Assembly (NCBI RefSeq): GCF_047663525.1
Contig: NC_092592.1
Location: forward strand, 21,256,501-21,320,500
Direction: 5' to 3'
DNA: 64,000 bases
From: Anas platyrhynchos
Lineage: Eukaryota > Chordata > Aves > Anseriformes > Anatidae
In this document: positions 12,601 through 26,700 of the stretch, piece by piece
Layout of the letters: each line of letters starts with the position of its first letter
Position numbering within the stretch: position 1 is the first letter of the stretch
Program-made: the position numbers and the translations under genes
The notes under the pieces: generated by a model
The model's input: the letters and a program-made list of their open reading frames with translations, nothing else
What the model was told of the DNA's origin: nothing
Databases searched by the model: none

Positions 12601-14731
12601 TCTTGACTTAGTGCCAATTATTAGAAAATTTTCAAGTGATACAAGACGTAGGAGAGTTTTCAATAGTAACAAAAGGGCATTTACAATGCTGATCTGGTAA
12701 TTTGGGAAGAATGGTTGGTTTGGTTTGGAGGAGATTTTCTTTTGGGGAAGGATTATTTGTTAAACTGCTTAAAAATAAAAACGTATATTTTATTAGAAGT
12801 GAATGCAAAGTTTTATACCTAGGAACAGAGAGCAAAGATCATGTTTTCACATAGAATGAAGCAGTGATTCGGTATGCTGGAAAGCATTGTGCCTGTGAGG
12901 CATAAAGCAAATCTCTTCGTTTTACAAACTGGAGGCTCAAAGTCAAAGTTGTGTTAGTGTGTTGCCCCAGATCAGGCAAAAAGTCTGTGACTGGTCGTGA
13001 ACTAAACTTCAGATTTTTGAGTGCTTGACTTGTTGTCTACAATATCCTTCGTAGTTTCTCTACAGCTATTACAGCCCTCTTTTCTTGTTCTACTTCTTTT
13101 CTGTAGGCTTTTATTTTCCCTGTCAAATGTTTTCTTCTAGACTATCCTTTCTGTTTACACATTCTTGATCATGACACCTTGCCTATTGGCTTCTGGTTTT
13201 CTTGCGTTGTTTTCTGGTGTGTCTCCTGTGGTTAACAGCAGGTGCGACAATGCTATTGTACTCGGGTACAGTAGTACTTAGAAAGCAGAAAGAAATCCCA
13301 AAGTAACAATTGAGTTTTGCTCTACCATTAGAATCCTATTGTTTAGCAGCTTTTTGTGGCTTTCTGTTGTTTGGGCTCAGTGTGTTACAACTCTGTTGCA
13401 AATGCATCCTTCAAGCTAAAATATAAGACTTGTATACAATGGTGGTATGTAAATAAGTCTAACACACTTGTTGTGGGCAAGTAATTTGGGGAAAGCAGAA
13501 GGCTATTCTTATACTGTGTGCTTCTGTCTTCTTTTTTTGTGATAGATGGTTTACGAGTTACCTATTCAGAGTCAGTGGTGCTTTGATGTTCAGTGGTGTC
13601 CTAGGAATCCTTCAATCTTCTCTGCTGCCACTTTTGATGGATGGATCAACATTTATTCTGTTATGGGTGGGAGCCTGGAAGCTCAGCAGAAGACACAGGC
13701 TGACAAGGTAAAGTCCCGTGAATGTATTTTGTCTTGAGGGATTGGCAGTTACTCTCCTGACTTCTGAGAGCATTAGAAGTATGCGTTTCACATTTTGACT
13801 TAAAAGACAAAACATGTAGGTCTTGCATGGGATCCTTTGGCAACCTTAGCTAGCTCAGCCTGGTATTGCTTCTTTTCAGGTATGCCAGTCAGAGGTCTTT
13901 TGGAGCTACACCATGCGATCCTGTCAAGCTTGAACAGGGTTGTCCTTGGCTAACACCAAATCTATGCCAATAATGTTAAAAATAAAGAATGCTTGTGAAC
14001 AGCATTGTGTATATATACTCGCCAACTCCCTAAACATCAGAAATCTAGATCAGAGGCTACTTCTGACATACTCTTGTCTAGGCAATAAAGTCTGGAGAGG
14101 TTATTTCACCAGCCTCACTGAAGTCCTATAAAAGCTTGAGACAGTCTTTAAAGCTAACTAATTTGAAAGATTCAAGCAGCAGATAGGGAGTCAGCATTCC
14201 TTTATGAGCAATACAAGAAATAAATCGACAACTTTTGACCATATTTTGTCACTGTCTTGCATAAAACAAGTAATTTTGTAATTCCTGTGTTTATGAGCTG
14301 AGTACTAAGCCAAGCAGTATTTGTTAGGGAATTTTTGTCTTGATAAGGAAACTTGCTCGAAAGTCTCTCAAGGTGAAGTTTTGTTGAGAAATAATTTCTA
14401 AGACTGTTTGGAAATTCCGTTTGTCTTACATTGGGCTTGGTAATATTTCAGGAAGAGATGCTGTAATAGTCTCTTTCTTCATCAGCAAGGAGCATAACTA
14501 TTAGTAGTATTTTTTTGTGCTTGTTCCATACAGACAAGAATTGAATTGTATCTTATCCCTTTCTCCATATGATTCTAGATCTCTTCCTCCTTCAATAACC
14601 TGGATCCCTTTGGCACAGGACAGATCCTTCCTCCTTTGCAGGTGCCTGAGCAAGTAGCTCAGACCACTTTGATTCCACCACTAAAAAAGCCACCAAAGTG
14701 GATTCGCAGACCTGTGGGCGTTTCATTTGCA
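6615..14731 (+). CDS. SEC31B: SEC31B exons 2-10: WD40 beta-propeller (residues 1-398)
   Basis: These nine coding exons encode the N-terminal seven-bladed propeller that forms cage vertices. WD signatures are visible at IFIWDLNNF (W149-D150), [10 protein letters not shown] (W195-D196) and IQIWDLRF (W243-D244), with [10 protein letters not shown] closing another blade. The blocks [19 protein letters not shown] and QWCPRNPS are near-identical to the Sec31 family. The segment after residue 348 ([10 protein letters not shown], then [12 protein letters not shown]) is the conserved stretch linking the propeller to the domain that completes SEC13. No frameshift or internal stop is present. The ten bases 6605-6614 before the ATG are 5' UTR. 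Confidence 0.94.
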
Positions 14732-17700
14732 GTAAGTGAATACAGCATCCTTAGCTGAAAATGCAATAGATTGTGTCTTCTAGTAATGCAATCCCTTTCT
14801 TTCTCTGTGAAAATATCTTCCTGCTGCTAGTTGTTTTAATGCCTGTTTAAGGCACTGTGTGGTTTGCTATATAGGGAAGCTTTTTTGCTCAGTGTTCAGG
14901 TATGTTTCCAACATGAAAGAGTCCTGTTGCAGAGAATGAGAGGTTATAAGGAGGAGTTAACAGAGCTAGGAAAGACTCATAAATCCTGTCCTTGTAGGCT
15001 GTGGCATGCATTTCCATTTTCCTGTCTTTCTGCTCTCTATCCAAGTATTTAATTTTCTTCCCCTCTTTCCTCCTTAAATCAAAACTCTGGATTTTTCTTC
15101 TAGCCTGTCTTTACTTGTTTTCTGTCTGTCTAGTACCTGCTATTTGCATGATGGCTTTCACCATTGCAGCCTACCTCTCTGTGTCAGAAAAGAACAAACA
15201 GTTCCAAATGGTATTTCTTCCTCTCTGCCTTTCTGGCATTTGCAATTGGCTGTGACTGACAGCACATACATGTCTTCGTTATCAGTGGGAACTGCAGCTT
15301 CCTCAGCTGGAAGAGCTTGTGATGGGAACTCCCTCGGTGTTCCTACTATCCATACATGTGAAACTTTGGGTTCCTTGTGATCACAGCTGGAGCTTGAATC
15401 TGCCTTGCTAAGTGAGAGCTAAGAGAGGTGTTTTTACTTTTGTTTATTAAAAAATGTTTACTTTGTCTGTCTCTCTTTCTCAGTTTGGAGGAAAACTGGT
15501 TACCTTTGGTCTTACCAAAGCTCCTGGACAGCAAATGCAGCAGACTTACCCACACCAGGTTTTCATCAGTCAAGTCACTACTGAAACTGAATTCCTGCTC
15601 CGATCCAGAGAACTGCAGATGGCTCTGCAGTCAGGAAACCTCCTTGATTACTGCAAGGGCAAGATCCAGACAGCCAAGTTGCAGTTTGATGAGAACCTAT
15701 GGAACTTCTTGAAGGTAGGATGGCAATGGTGAAGCACAGAGGTCATTTCTTTTGCATTGCTGGGGTGAAATGTGCTGGTTATGCTCCTCTCTAGTCTTTT
15801 ATATTTCTGTTCTTTAAGATATAAAATCAAACTGAATTGACTAGTTAATTACTGGTCTAAAGGAAATCTTGATAGTTTTTTTTACAGACACTCACAGGCA
15901 GCCTGCTTGCCTTTGTGGAATTATTGGGATCTTTTCCATAGCATAACATTTGAATGGAGAATCTGGTCTCTTGAATGGGGGGCCAGTTGCTGTCTAGGTG
16001 GTGACAAGAGTCTTTGTCACAAGGGTCATTCCAACAATGTCTTCAGAAGCGTTGGATGAGATACCTCAAAATGTCATTCTACTGAATTCTTGTAATTCAG
16101 AATGCCTGTAGTCCTACAAAAAAATTCCAGGACAGGCAAGACCCACTGCTATTGATTTTCTTAAACTACAAACCAAGCATCTTAATTCTGTACAGAATAC
16201 TGTCCTGCATGACCATTTCTGCATCTGCAGGAACAGTTTCTACCAACCGTTTACAAGTATCTTATCTATGTACAGATTGTTCAGTTCTATAGTAGGAACA
16301 GCCTGGAAGACTTAATGAAACAGCCAGGTTCTCCTTGCAAGACATTAATAACTCATTAAAGCATACAAGTAGTGTGTATGAAGTGTGCTGTGTACAGCTT
16401 GTGGGCAATTCTGGGACTGTCTGAAATCTCCACCTAGAGAGCTTCTGTAACAATTAGTTAACTATTTTTTTTTTGTGAAGCCAGCTAGGAGTTCAGGCAA
16501 CCACCTTGTTTCATCCAGACTCAGATCAGTCCATTGTCACTGCACAAAGATCAGCCTAGCAAATCCTGGACCATCCAGAGAATTAATGACCAAATGTACT
16601 AAATATGCACAAAGGCATAGCTCTGACTCTAGGTTGCACCTAGTTGTAACTATATGACAGAACTTGAATTTCACCCTTTTTGTTACCTTACATTCTGTAG
16701 ATTTACTCATGGTATTCACTGGGTGTACTTGTCATAGCTCTTTATCTATAAGATGAGCTGTAGACTTTGCTGCTGCTAGAAGTAGCCAGCCGTTGGCAGT
16801 GTGTAGATGTCTCGGATTTTACATATTTTTCTTGTCTTTTTCTTTGTCCTTTGTGACTCAGGTGAACCTGGAGCAGGAATCCAGGACTAAACTCCTCAAG
16901 CTGCTGGGCTACAATAAAGAGGATCTGCAAAAAAAGGTAAGGGTGTCTTTCAATACAGAGAAACCTTTACAGGACTAAAGCTGCTGCAGGAAGGTTGTGG
17001 GGTCACTGCTGGAAATGAGTGAGTGCCCTTGCAGCACACACAGAACCAAAATGTATGAAATTTCTGCTGAGGGTCACCTGAAATCCTCATTAAAAAGTGA
17101 ATGTGGGAACTTGTAAGAGTATAACAACAGCTTTACTGGATCAGACCAGAGGGATCTTGAGCCCTGTTATCTTACTACCAGTCATTGCTGCACAAAAGAG
17201 CATATAACAGTGGCACAGTTGTGAGAGCTGCTTCTAGCATCCAGCTCTCTGTGTCTCAGAGTTCCTCAGCCAGAAAGAAGATGACAAATGAAGATAGTCT
17301 GGCACAGCGCTGTTGGAACTTCAGGGGAGCAGCATGCACCTTTCAGCACCATGGGCAATGCTCTAAAAAGGATAAATGACCTCTGCTGGGTGGCCAGCCA
17401 GGAATAGGGAGAGGTGGAAGTTTTCAAACAGGTGAAAGAGCCAGGGGAGTTGTCTGGGACTTGTCAGTCACTTGGTGGCTTTGCTGCTCATGTGTTTGAC
17501 TTTAACAGGGGCTTCACCCAGGGAATGTCTCTTACTTTTTTAGATCGCCTCATGTTTGAGTAACGGGATCCCAGATAAACAGCCCCTTCCTGAGGCCAAT
17601 GAGGCAAACACTGCGCAGACAGATCAGGTATGTCCTGTACATCTTGCCAGTCTGGGAGAGCAGCGGAGGGCAGAATGAACAGGAAGGTTTAATTCCAACC

Positions 17701-20700
17701 ACAAGTTGTTGGGCTCAATGCAGGAATCGCAGAGGGCAGTTCACAGGCCTGTCTGACCCTCACAGGGTCAGACTAAGCGATCATAGTGGTCCCTTCTGGC
17801 TTTAAAACAAATCAGCGAATGATGAAGACGGACTCCCGGCTGTTAACCCTGCAAGAAGGCTTGCTTCACCAGTGCTGATATCTTCAGTGATAGACTTAGC
17901 TTCAGCCCAGCTTAACTTCATGCTACAGTTCTGGATTTCCTCTGTGAAGCTTCTGCTGTGGTATTTCTTTTGCATTTCTTTCCTTTTCACCTCTATCCTT
18001 TGAATTGTATTTTCATATGATTTCGGGATGTCCAACTTCACATGCCTTCTGAGGCCTGGTTCAGCATCTTCTGTAATTTTGTTCTTCTAAGGAAGCTGTC
18101 CTCAAATTAGTGATCTTCACAAGCCTTAAACACTTGTTGAGGTATTCTAGTGGTAACATTTGTATCCTGCATTCCCATCAAGCACCAAGCATGTCTGTGA
18201 TCCTGTTTATTAATTACAGGTATTCCTTGTTGGGCTTGTCCCTGCTCCATGCAAAATTGTACAGCTTGCTGGCAGTTGAGTAAATGAATGCTGTCCAGCA
18301 AAATGTCATTGCATGTCTTACACTGTCAAGTCTCCTAAGCTTTGTCAATAGTCACACTTTTCTTGTTGCTACCTTGGTGAAACTGTGCACGTTGGTAGTG
18401 CATTGACAGGAGGCATGAAGGGTTTCCAAGTTGAAGTCAGATTTATATGAGCATTCTCAACCAAATGAAGAGCAGCCCCACCACACCCTGTAAACCATTA
18501 AACTGTTTTGGGCAGAATCTGTGTGTTCAACGAATAAAGTAACCTCTTGCACTCTTTGCACAGCTTTTGATAAATACCAGTGATGATGTAGCTGCTGTTT
18601 CCTCCTCTTCAGCCTTTTTTGACAACCTCATCCCACAGAATATGAGCGCATTGGAGATTCCTGTCACAGAAGGTATACTATATGAAGGTTTTTTCTGCTG
18701 TCTTTAGATAATGGGAGGAGGGTAAACCATAAAATTCTCTAGGGGCGAGGAAGAATTTGGTCCACTCCAGCAGATGGATACCTTTAAAACACATGATGCA
18801 CCCTACTGTCATGCATCATGTCTCAGCATTGTGCAAAAAAATACTCTTCACAGATAGGACACCTGTTAAAAGTGGAGGAGAAATGTCTAGATGATGGAAG
18901 AGTTACTGTCAAATCAGTGGGTCTGTTTGTTTATTTAACTGCAAAACCTGATTTGTGTTTCCAGATCTTCCTTTAGCTGGACTTCCATATGTTTTATTTG
19001 TCTTTTACTGTCTGCTCTTTAAAATGTGTGATCAGTGCATCTGTATGGTGCTCCTGTGGGTTGACTCTGCTTTCTCACCTCTGTAGATACAGATGGACTC
19101 ATCAGCCAAGCTCTTTTGTTGGGGAACTTTGAGGGTGCAGTGGAGCTGTGCATGCGGGCAGAGCGCTTTGCTGATGCCATCGTCTTAGCTATAGCTGGTG
19201 GGGAGAACCTCCTAAAGGAGACACAGAAGCGCTACTTTGCCAAGCGGAAGACAAAACTCTCCCTGGTTAGTGACTGTTTTGTTTACCCACAGAACAGGGG
19301 AAGGTGTGTGATACTATGGCAGATGTTTGTCTGAATATATGGAAATGCTTTGGCAGGAAGTAGAATGTCAGCAGAATCCATTCACCTCTTCTTGGCTAGA
19401 CATTTACTCTGATAGTTTTATGACGTTGTCTTGTTACCCACCTACAGTTTCTGTTCTTTGTTCCTTTCTTTTCATTTAACAGTTTCTGCCTCAGCTCCCC
19501 ATGCCTGTAACCTGTTGAGCATACTGCCCCTTTACAGCTCAGCTAGGAGAGTCCTGGCTTATTTATAGCCTAATGAGGTTTGAAAAGGGGTAACAAGGGT
19601 TGCCAAAGCCCAGCACTGTATTCCCAATCATTAATACTAGCTGCTCTGAAACAGGGCATGCCAATCTTTAGTCTTGCCTAGTGTGGCTGCTTTCATCTTC
19701 AGTGCTTTTTTGGGGCTTTTCTCTTTCTTTGGAGGCATTAGGCACCAATTACAGCTAACACTGGAGTGCTGAGATTGGTGGACTTTAATGTGCAGTGAGG
19801 TAGTAGAATCATACTGGGAAGTGTGTCTGAGAGTGAGCTATCCCTGCAAATGCGCTTGTCTGAGCAGTCAGTATATCTTAGTCTTCAGTCACTGACAGGC
19901 CTTTTTTTTTTTTTCCTCACAGCTGCTGTCCTCCATTGTGCAGCAGAAGTGGCAAGATATCGTTTGCACGTGTGATCTACAGAGCTGGAAGGAGGCACTG
20001 GCCATCTTGTTAACATACGCAAAGCATGAGGACTATACCCAGCTCTGTGGTATGCCGTGTTGCTATCTTTTGATAAGACATTCCCTGGGGAAGGCATTTC
20101 TGGACTGCTTACCCTAAGAAGCAGACACAGTTGAGGAAGGAAAGCACTTCTTATTACAGCTAGCTGGAAGTCTCAAGTGTGGACTGTTAAATTAGGAGAA
20201 TGAGTTATGTACACTTTAGTTGACAGTCGTGATTTAAAATATGTGCTGGTATTTCCTGTCACCTCAGTCAATAACTTGGAAAAAAAAATCAGAATGGGCA
20301 ACAGACTGAGGTACTAAGTGTCATATTTATTATTTTATTGTGCAGAGATAGGGATTTCCTTGACAGTAGGTCAGGTGGCTTCACTCCATCTGGAAGGGGT
20401 TTTTCTGTCCAGCAGGTTCCTCTCTCTTTTAAGCTCAGAGATGGGTAATGACTGATGGCTTCAGTAGTTTTCTCAAGCCTGTTAAAAGCCAAACACGCTC
20501 AGCAGCGGGTTGTTCTGATAAGGTAAAGTTAAGGGGCAATCTAGTGACTGAATCTGAAGAAATGCTACTTAGCTGGCAGCTAGCACCTGGCTGACAGGAA
20601 TGGCTAAGCTCCGTTGGAGAAGTGCCAGCACTTCATACGAGTAAGATGATGTAACTTGAAATGCAAGAAAACGGGGCATCTAGTACAGACCAAAGTGTAG

Positions 20701-23700
20701 GGCAGGAAAGTTGCCCTGGCAGTGGCAATAGTGAGATAGCTCCAGGTCACCTTTATCTCCTATCTTTTGCTGAACATTGATAACTATCAGATTACTTATG
20801 GTCTCTGATACTGGACATAACTGTTGCTGGGAGATATCCACACCTTACTGGAAGAAGAGCATTGGAGATTTTGCCAATTTAATCTGTTATTTTTAAGGCT
20901 TGTCCCTTCTTTTATAGCTTAGACAAATAAGAATTGATAGATGTATAAAGAAATGACTTCTCTTTTCAAACAAATTGACTTTGGTGTTCCTTAATGATGC
21001 CAATTTTTCTGTGTTAACCCAGAATTAGGTTCAGATCAAAAGTTGGCAACATCTTTTCATGCCAAGCTAGAGTAATATTGCTAAGAGAGGAGCCTTGGTG
21101 ATTATGAGCTCTTCAAATACTAAGTGTTAAATGTTGGCTGTGTTTCTTCCTTTGTAGACATGCTGGGTGCCCGCCTAGAGTCGGAGGGAGATGCAGCCCT
21201 GTCCAATGATGCCTGCCTCTGCTATATCTCGTCAGGAAATGTGGAGAGGTTGGTGGAATGCTGGGTAAAAAACCATGAGACTTCGTCACCCCTTGCCCTG
21301 CAGGTACAGGTGCTATGATGTTGGTTTGACTTCTCTCTAGGCCAGTCTGGTAACCCTAATCTGTTTCATTATCACATCAAGCACAGAATAGCTGGCTTCC
21401 AGAAGTAGCTGGCTCCTCCTAGTCATCAGCCAGCAATGCATATATCATTGTACAGATACAACCATTACTTTGATTCCTAGGAGTTGGAGCAGCTTTGAAT
21501 AACTGAAAACATTCTGGTCTGTTTGTCAGCAATAGTATTTTTTTCTAGTGAATTTCTTCTGGTATGGTTTTAATCCTTTCTCTTCCAAGATGATATCGTG
21601 TAACTCCTTGAGTTACAGAAATAATTTCTTTGTAACAAGATCACAGCTGATTGAAACTTCCTTGTGGTTTCTGATTTTCTTTTTTTCCCTTACTGTAAAA
21701 GTAGCTGTGTCAGGATTTGTTTTCTGGATCCTGTTTTTCTCCATAAAGCGCACCTGAAGAAATGGTCATCAGTGGTAGTGTCTGGTGCCAAACGGAGTAA
21801 CTTCTCTTGATGTTGGACCCGATTTTAGTTGAAAGGGAAGAGCTATCTGGCATTATCTCAGTGTGAAATGCGCCAGTAAAGCAAACCAGATTCTGAACGG
21901 TACATTTCTCCCCCTCCCCCTGCCTCTTCAGGATCTCGTGGAGAAGGTGATGGTGCTGAGCAGGTCCATTGAGATGCTCCGAGGCACAGCAGGACCAGCG
22001 CCAGGCCCTGTCTTGGCAGAGCGAATCACGCAGTATGCCAGTCTTCTGGCATCACAGGGATGCTTGGCAGCTGCAATGGATTACCTGCCCAACAGCTCCA
22101 AAGAGGTGAGTGAGAAACAAGTTGTTGTGGGAAAGGTTACTAAAAGGGGAAAAATGATAATTTCCACAAGAGAGCTTTGGGGTTTGACTTGCATCAGGAC
22201 TTAAGGTTTCACCTTAATTACTGTAACTTGAGAGTAGAGCTTTTTTTTTTTTTTTTTTTTTTTTTTTGTCTAAGACCATGGCATTTGTTGGTTTTTGTTT
22301 GTTTCTTTGTAGTGCCTTTGATTTGGGGAAAAGAAGGAAACTAAAAAACTTGTAATAGGGTTCCTGGAGAGCACTGTTCAGAAGTAGCTTTCCAGGGAAG
22401 CCATGTCTAGTTCTGATACCTAGCTGGTAGAAGGGAATGGGGAGGCCAGCTTGTAGTTCAAAGCAAATCTGACCAGTGCTCAAATGTGAATGGAGCTTGG
22501 AGAGGGAATACCATAAAGATTGTGAGAAGGATCAGGAAGGCTTCATCTGTGAGGGAATACGTCCTAAAATTTGTCACTTACAGGTTTGTTTTTCCGGGTG
22601 ACTACTGTAGAAATGGAGCATCAGGCTGCAAAGCTAGCCATGCTTTGGATCGGAGTCTGCTTTGAGTACCACCCCAGTAGCCTCCATTTGAGGCTCTAAA
22701 GGTGCTTCTCCTAATGCCTAGTTTGTTTCAGCTCCTGATCGAACAGCTCCGAGACCGTCTCTTCCATGCTCAAGGAGGGAATGTGGGTGATCAGCAGCCA
22801 CCCCCTTTCCCCTACGCTCGTGTCGATGTAGGTGTCATTAAACAGACGTCTCCAGCAGCCAGGAGGGGTTCCACCCCTGAAGGAGCGGCCCGCAAAACAG
22901 GTCCCAAACACCCAGAGAAGGTAGGCCTTACATTCAAGTGCTCGTGGCTTGGGGAGAGGGAAGAAGGCTGTGGGGTTGGGGAAGGCATGTGAAGTAATGT
23001 GAGATAGTGCAGACTGCAGGTGCTGAGGATCTCATCAGTGATGTTCTTCACTGGAGCAAACACGAGCTCTTTAATAATGCAAAAGTGGGCTGTATGGCTT
23101 CTTTTCACAAAGTCCTGACCCACATCTAGTCACTGAGGAAGACCACTACAAGTGCAGTGATCCACTGCCACTTCTAATAGAGTCTGAGATCTCACATACT
23201 GAGCGAAAAGGGGGCTGTGGTTCACTCTCCTATACCACCTCACCCTCAGATCTCAGTAAAATTAGTGCAGTATGGCTTCGTCACAGTTCCTGGCTCAAGA
23301 AAACTGTGTTCAAGAAGTTTTGCGTCCAGTTTCCTTTACTTCTTTATTTCTTCATTATTTTCCTCTGGTTTTGCTTCCAGGAAGTGACTATGTGGAAGTT
23401 GGTTCCTGAGGGCAAATCCTTGTGAAAGCCTGGGAATACTCTGAAGAGTGTGTTTCCCAGCCACTAGAGCAAGCTATGTGATGGGAAAGAAAGGGCCATC
23501 AAGTGTTGTGCCAGCAGAGAAGGAAGCACCCAGGCTTGTTCTCTTTGCCTTCTCCTGCCAAACACAGTGATGGTTTGAGGGAGGTCCTTTGTGCTCCAGG
23601 TAGCAGTCAGGCCTTTGATCCAATCCATCCAGAGCACTTGACAGAAGCAGCAGCAACTCTTGCCTGAGAAGTGACAGGGACAGAAAGTACATGTGTTTTA

Positions 23701-26700
23701 TGTATGTGTCCTATATGACTCCTTTAGCCATTTCAAAGTCCTTCGTTTTGTAATTGCAGCCCAGCTATCAGTCACTTACCCCTTCGGCACCCCCTCAGCC
23801 TTCAGTGCCTTCCCTCTTCACACCTCAGCCAGTGCCAGCATTGTCCATGACACCTCATCATGCTGCTGCCCCCCAGGCCAACGCTGGTCTGCAAACAGGA
23901 GTCTATTCCAGAGGGCCCCCATACCCACAGTACAACTTGGGCATGGTTCCAGCGACAGCTTCAGGGCCAGGTAAGCACTGCCTGATAGTTGTGTTTGTTC
24001 TCCAGGTCTTCTGTAGACTTCCACAGACCAAAACCTTCAGCAGAAATGGCTGCTTTACCTCTTTCTCACAGGTCTGTTGTACTTAAAAAGAACAAGTCAG
24101 CTGTCAGAGAAGCTTCTCAGCGCTTCTGACATTTCTAGTTCTAGTAACTGTTGCTGCACTACCACTGTTGTTAAGCATATATAGGGATGGAGGAGCCACT
24201 ACCAACTTTGTGGCAGGGTTTGACTGATGTAGCCTGGGTTATGGGGGATACGCTTCGCATGGACACACTAGGGCATGGCTTGGAGAAGGGAAGATTTACT
24301 GGGATGAAGGAGAGCACCAAGAGTAGATTGAACATGGAACGAGTGATGCTGATGCACTCTTTCTCATTTGTAGCTCTGTCACAGTCTCAGCCATTCAGCC
24401 CCGCGGCAGCCAGACCTGGTGGTCCTGCTTCCTTCCCCAGCCAGCCTCCTCTGTCAGGACAGTCCATGCCCATGACATCTCCTGGTGTTCTACCACCTGG
24501 ACCTGCCCTCTTCACTCCAGCCTCGGTCCCATCGTCTCAGCTTCCTGCAGCTTCTCCTTTCCCTGTGGCCAGCCAGTCTCCTCTAGGTTTCTCTTCAGCA
24601 CCGTTCAGCTGCCCCATGAACATGGGTTACCCTCAGGGTGGTCCTGGAGCTCCATCTACTAAGCCCCTGCCAGCAGCCAGCCTTCCTCCTCCTCCCACAG
24701 GTAAGTACTGCTTGGGTGACTTGGGTGCCCAGGCACTCGTGGAGGCAGTTTGCAGTACATAACAGACACGGGCCTTCTGAGCTCTGGTCTGTTTCCTTAA
24801 AGGCTAGATGTGGGATTCTCGGAGGCTAACCTTACAGGCTCGTTGTGCTGAGGCTTGCTGTGGTGGTGGAATATAGCAATCATGACAGTTTCAGTCAGGC
24901 TGTTCAGCTTCTCTGTCCCATGGGTTGTGGTTACAAGATGCTGTCTCTTCAGGTTCCTAGCGCACCCTTGAGTAATCACTCACTCCAGAGGCATCTGGTC
25001 TGACTGAAAGGGTGCTAGTTCCTGGGGGATTATTGGTGGAAGGCTTGCCGATCTTATCCCTGCTTATGTAACTTAAATGAAAAGTACGTTTGAAATGCTG
25101 GGGTAGCAAGGTGGTTCTTCTTTGTCCATGGGATGCCCCTTGCCTAGCTTCAAGATAAAATTCCTGTGTGCTGTGCTTTGATTCTCCTCATTGTTTCCTG
25201 TTGCCATAAAATGTTTGCCATGGAGTCTCCTCTGGTTTCCTCTCTGCAGTGTACTACCGCTGTGCAAGTTCCTTCTGAAAAGCTATTAGGGGTAGTATCC
25301 AGGGATATTACTTGCTGAGTAAAAGCTGTTGGTGATGATGACTCCCACCCTACCTTGATTTTCAGGTTTCTTCCCTTGGCTAGATCCCCACATGGATCAT
25401 GCAGGTAGTACACCAAGAAGCCTCCAGAGCTGTGGGGGAGGCAATGTTGCTGCTTCCAGTGAAACGTGGGGGGTGTGTGCATGTTTAGTATGCATGCATG
25501 CATGCCTGCTCATTGCTGTTTGTTGTTTCCTTGCATGTCTGGAGAGCTGTGCAACCAGGGTTGCTGTTGCCCAGGTTTTGATGTGTACTGTTTTTAGCCT
25601 GGAAAGGGACTGTAGGATCCCTAAATCTAGCCAGACTTACTTCCTTTGTAAACTCCTGAACATGAGCTCGTGGAGAAATTCTTACTAGCACAGTGAAGAG
25701 AGATCTTTGCTTGTAGAAATCCCATGCTCTCGGTGGGCATCAAGGACAGGGTGAAGGACAGTAACGTGTTGGCTGATCTCCCGTCTGGCTAGGTTAATCC
25801 CTGACTTCGTCTTGTGACAGTTGTATTTTTTCTAGGACAGGCATTGCTGGAGACTGCTGCTATGGAGTGTTCTTTTCAGGGTTGTTGAGAAATTGTCTTT
25901 CACAAGTAGTAGAGGCAAGATAGCCAGGGTTTTATCCCAGCAAAATGCAGCAGGTTCCTGTTGTCTCGTGTCTGATGATTAAGTGCCTGGCTTAAAGACT
26001 ACAATTTAAATAGCTGTTTCCTGTGAGGATTCAAAGTGCCACTGGGCTGGAATAGTGCCAGGGACTGCTAGGCCACAAGCTCGGTGGGGGCCAGCAGAGT
26101 TCTAGGGCACAGAATCCCCAAGCTAGAAATAAGTGCCAACTTAATTAAACTACTGATCCAAACTCATCAGAGAGTGAGTCTTGAAATCATGGGAAAAGGG
26201 AGGGCAAAAAGAGGCTGCCAGAGTTTTAATAATAAAGGTAATTAAAGTAATGAAGCACCTTTTGCATCTTTCCCCTGTGATTTTTAAAGCTCAGTTGAGG
26301 ATCAGTGGCTCATTAAGTGTGGCACTGAGCTCCAGCAATTTTGATATTGCCCCATAGAATTATGCCACTTTCTCACAGATTCTGCTCGTCTCGTGGGCCT
26401 GAGGTTATTAATACTGGCATGACAAAAGAAGCACTGGGGTTCTGTCTAGAGATCCAGGTACCCTTACAAGACAGCCGTAGACAAGGTAGTTGGAATTTGG
26501 CTGTAGCAAAATGATTGTCTTTTGATGTTGTGTGGTCTGATGGATTTTTAATTACCTAATGCGAGGTTCAGGGCTAGGTACTACTGACTCTCTGCTGAGA
26601 CACCCTTCTGCTCCCAAGAGCTTTGCTGGCCAAGTCTTTTCCTTTCTAGCTGAGAAGGCAGCAAATTTTAGTAAGCTTTGTTCCTGAGTATCCTTTTGGA

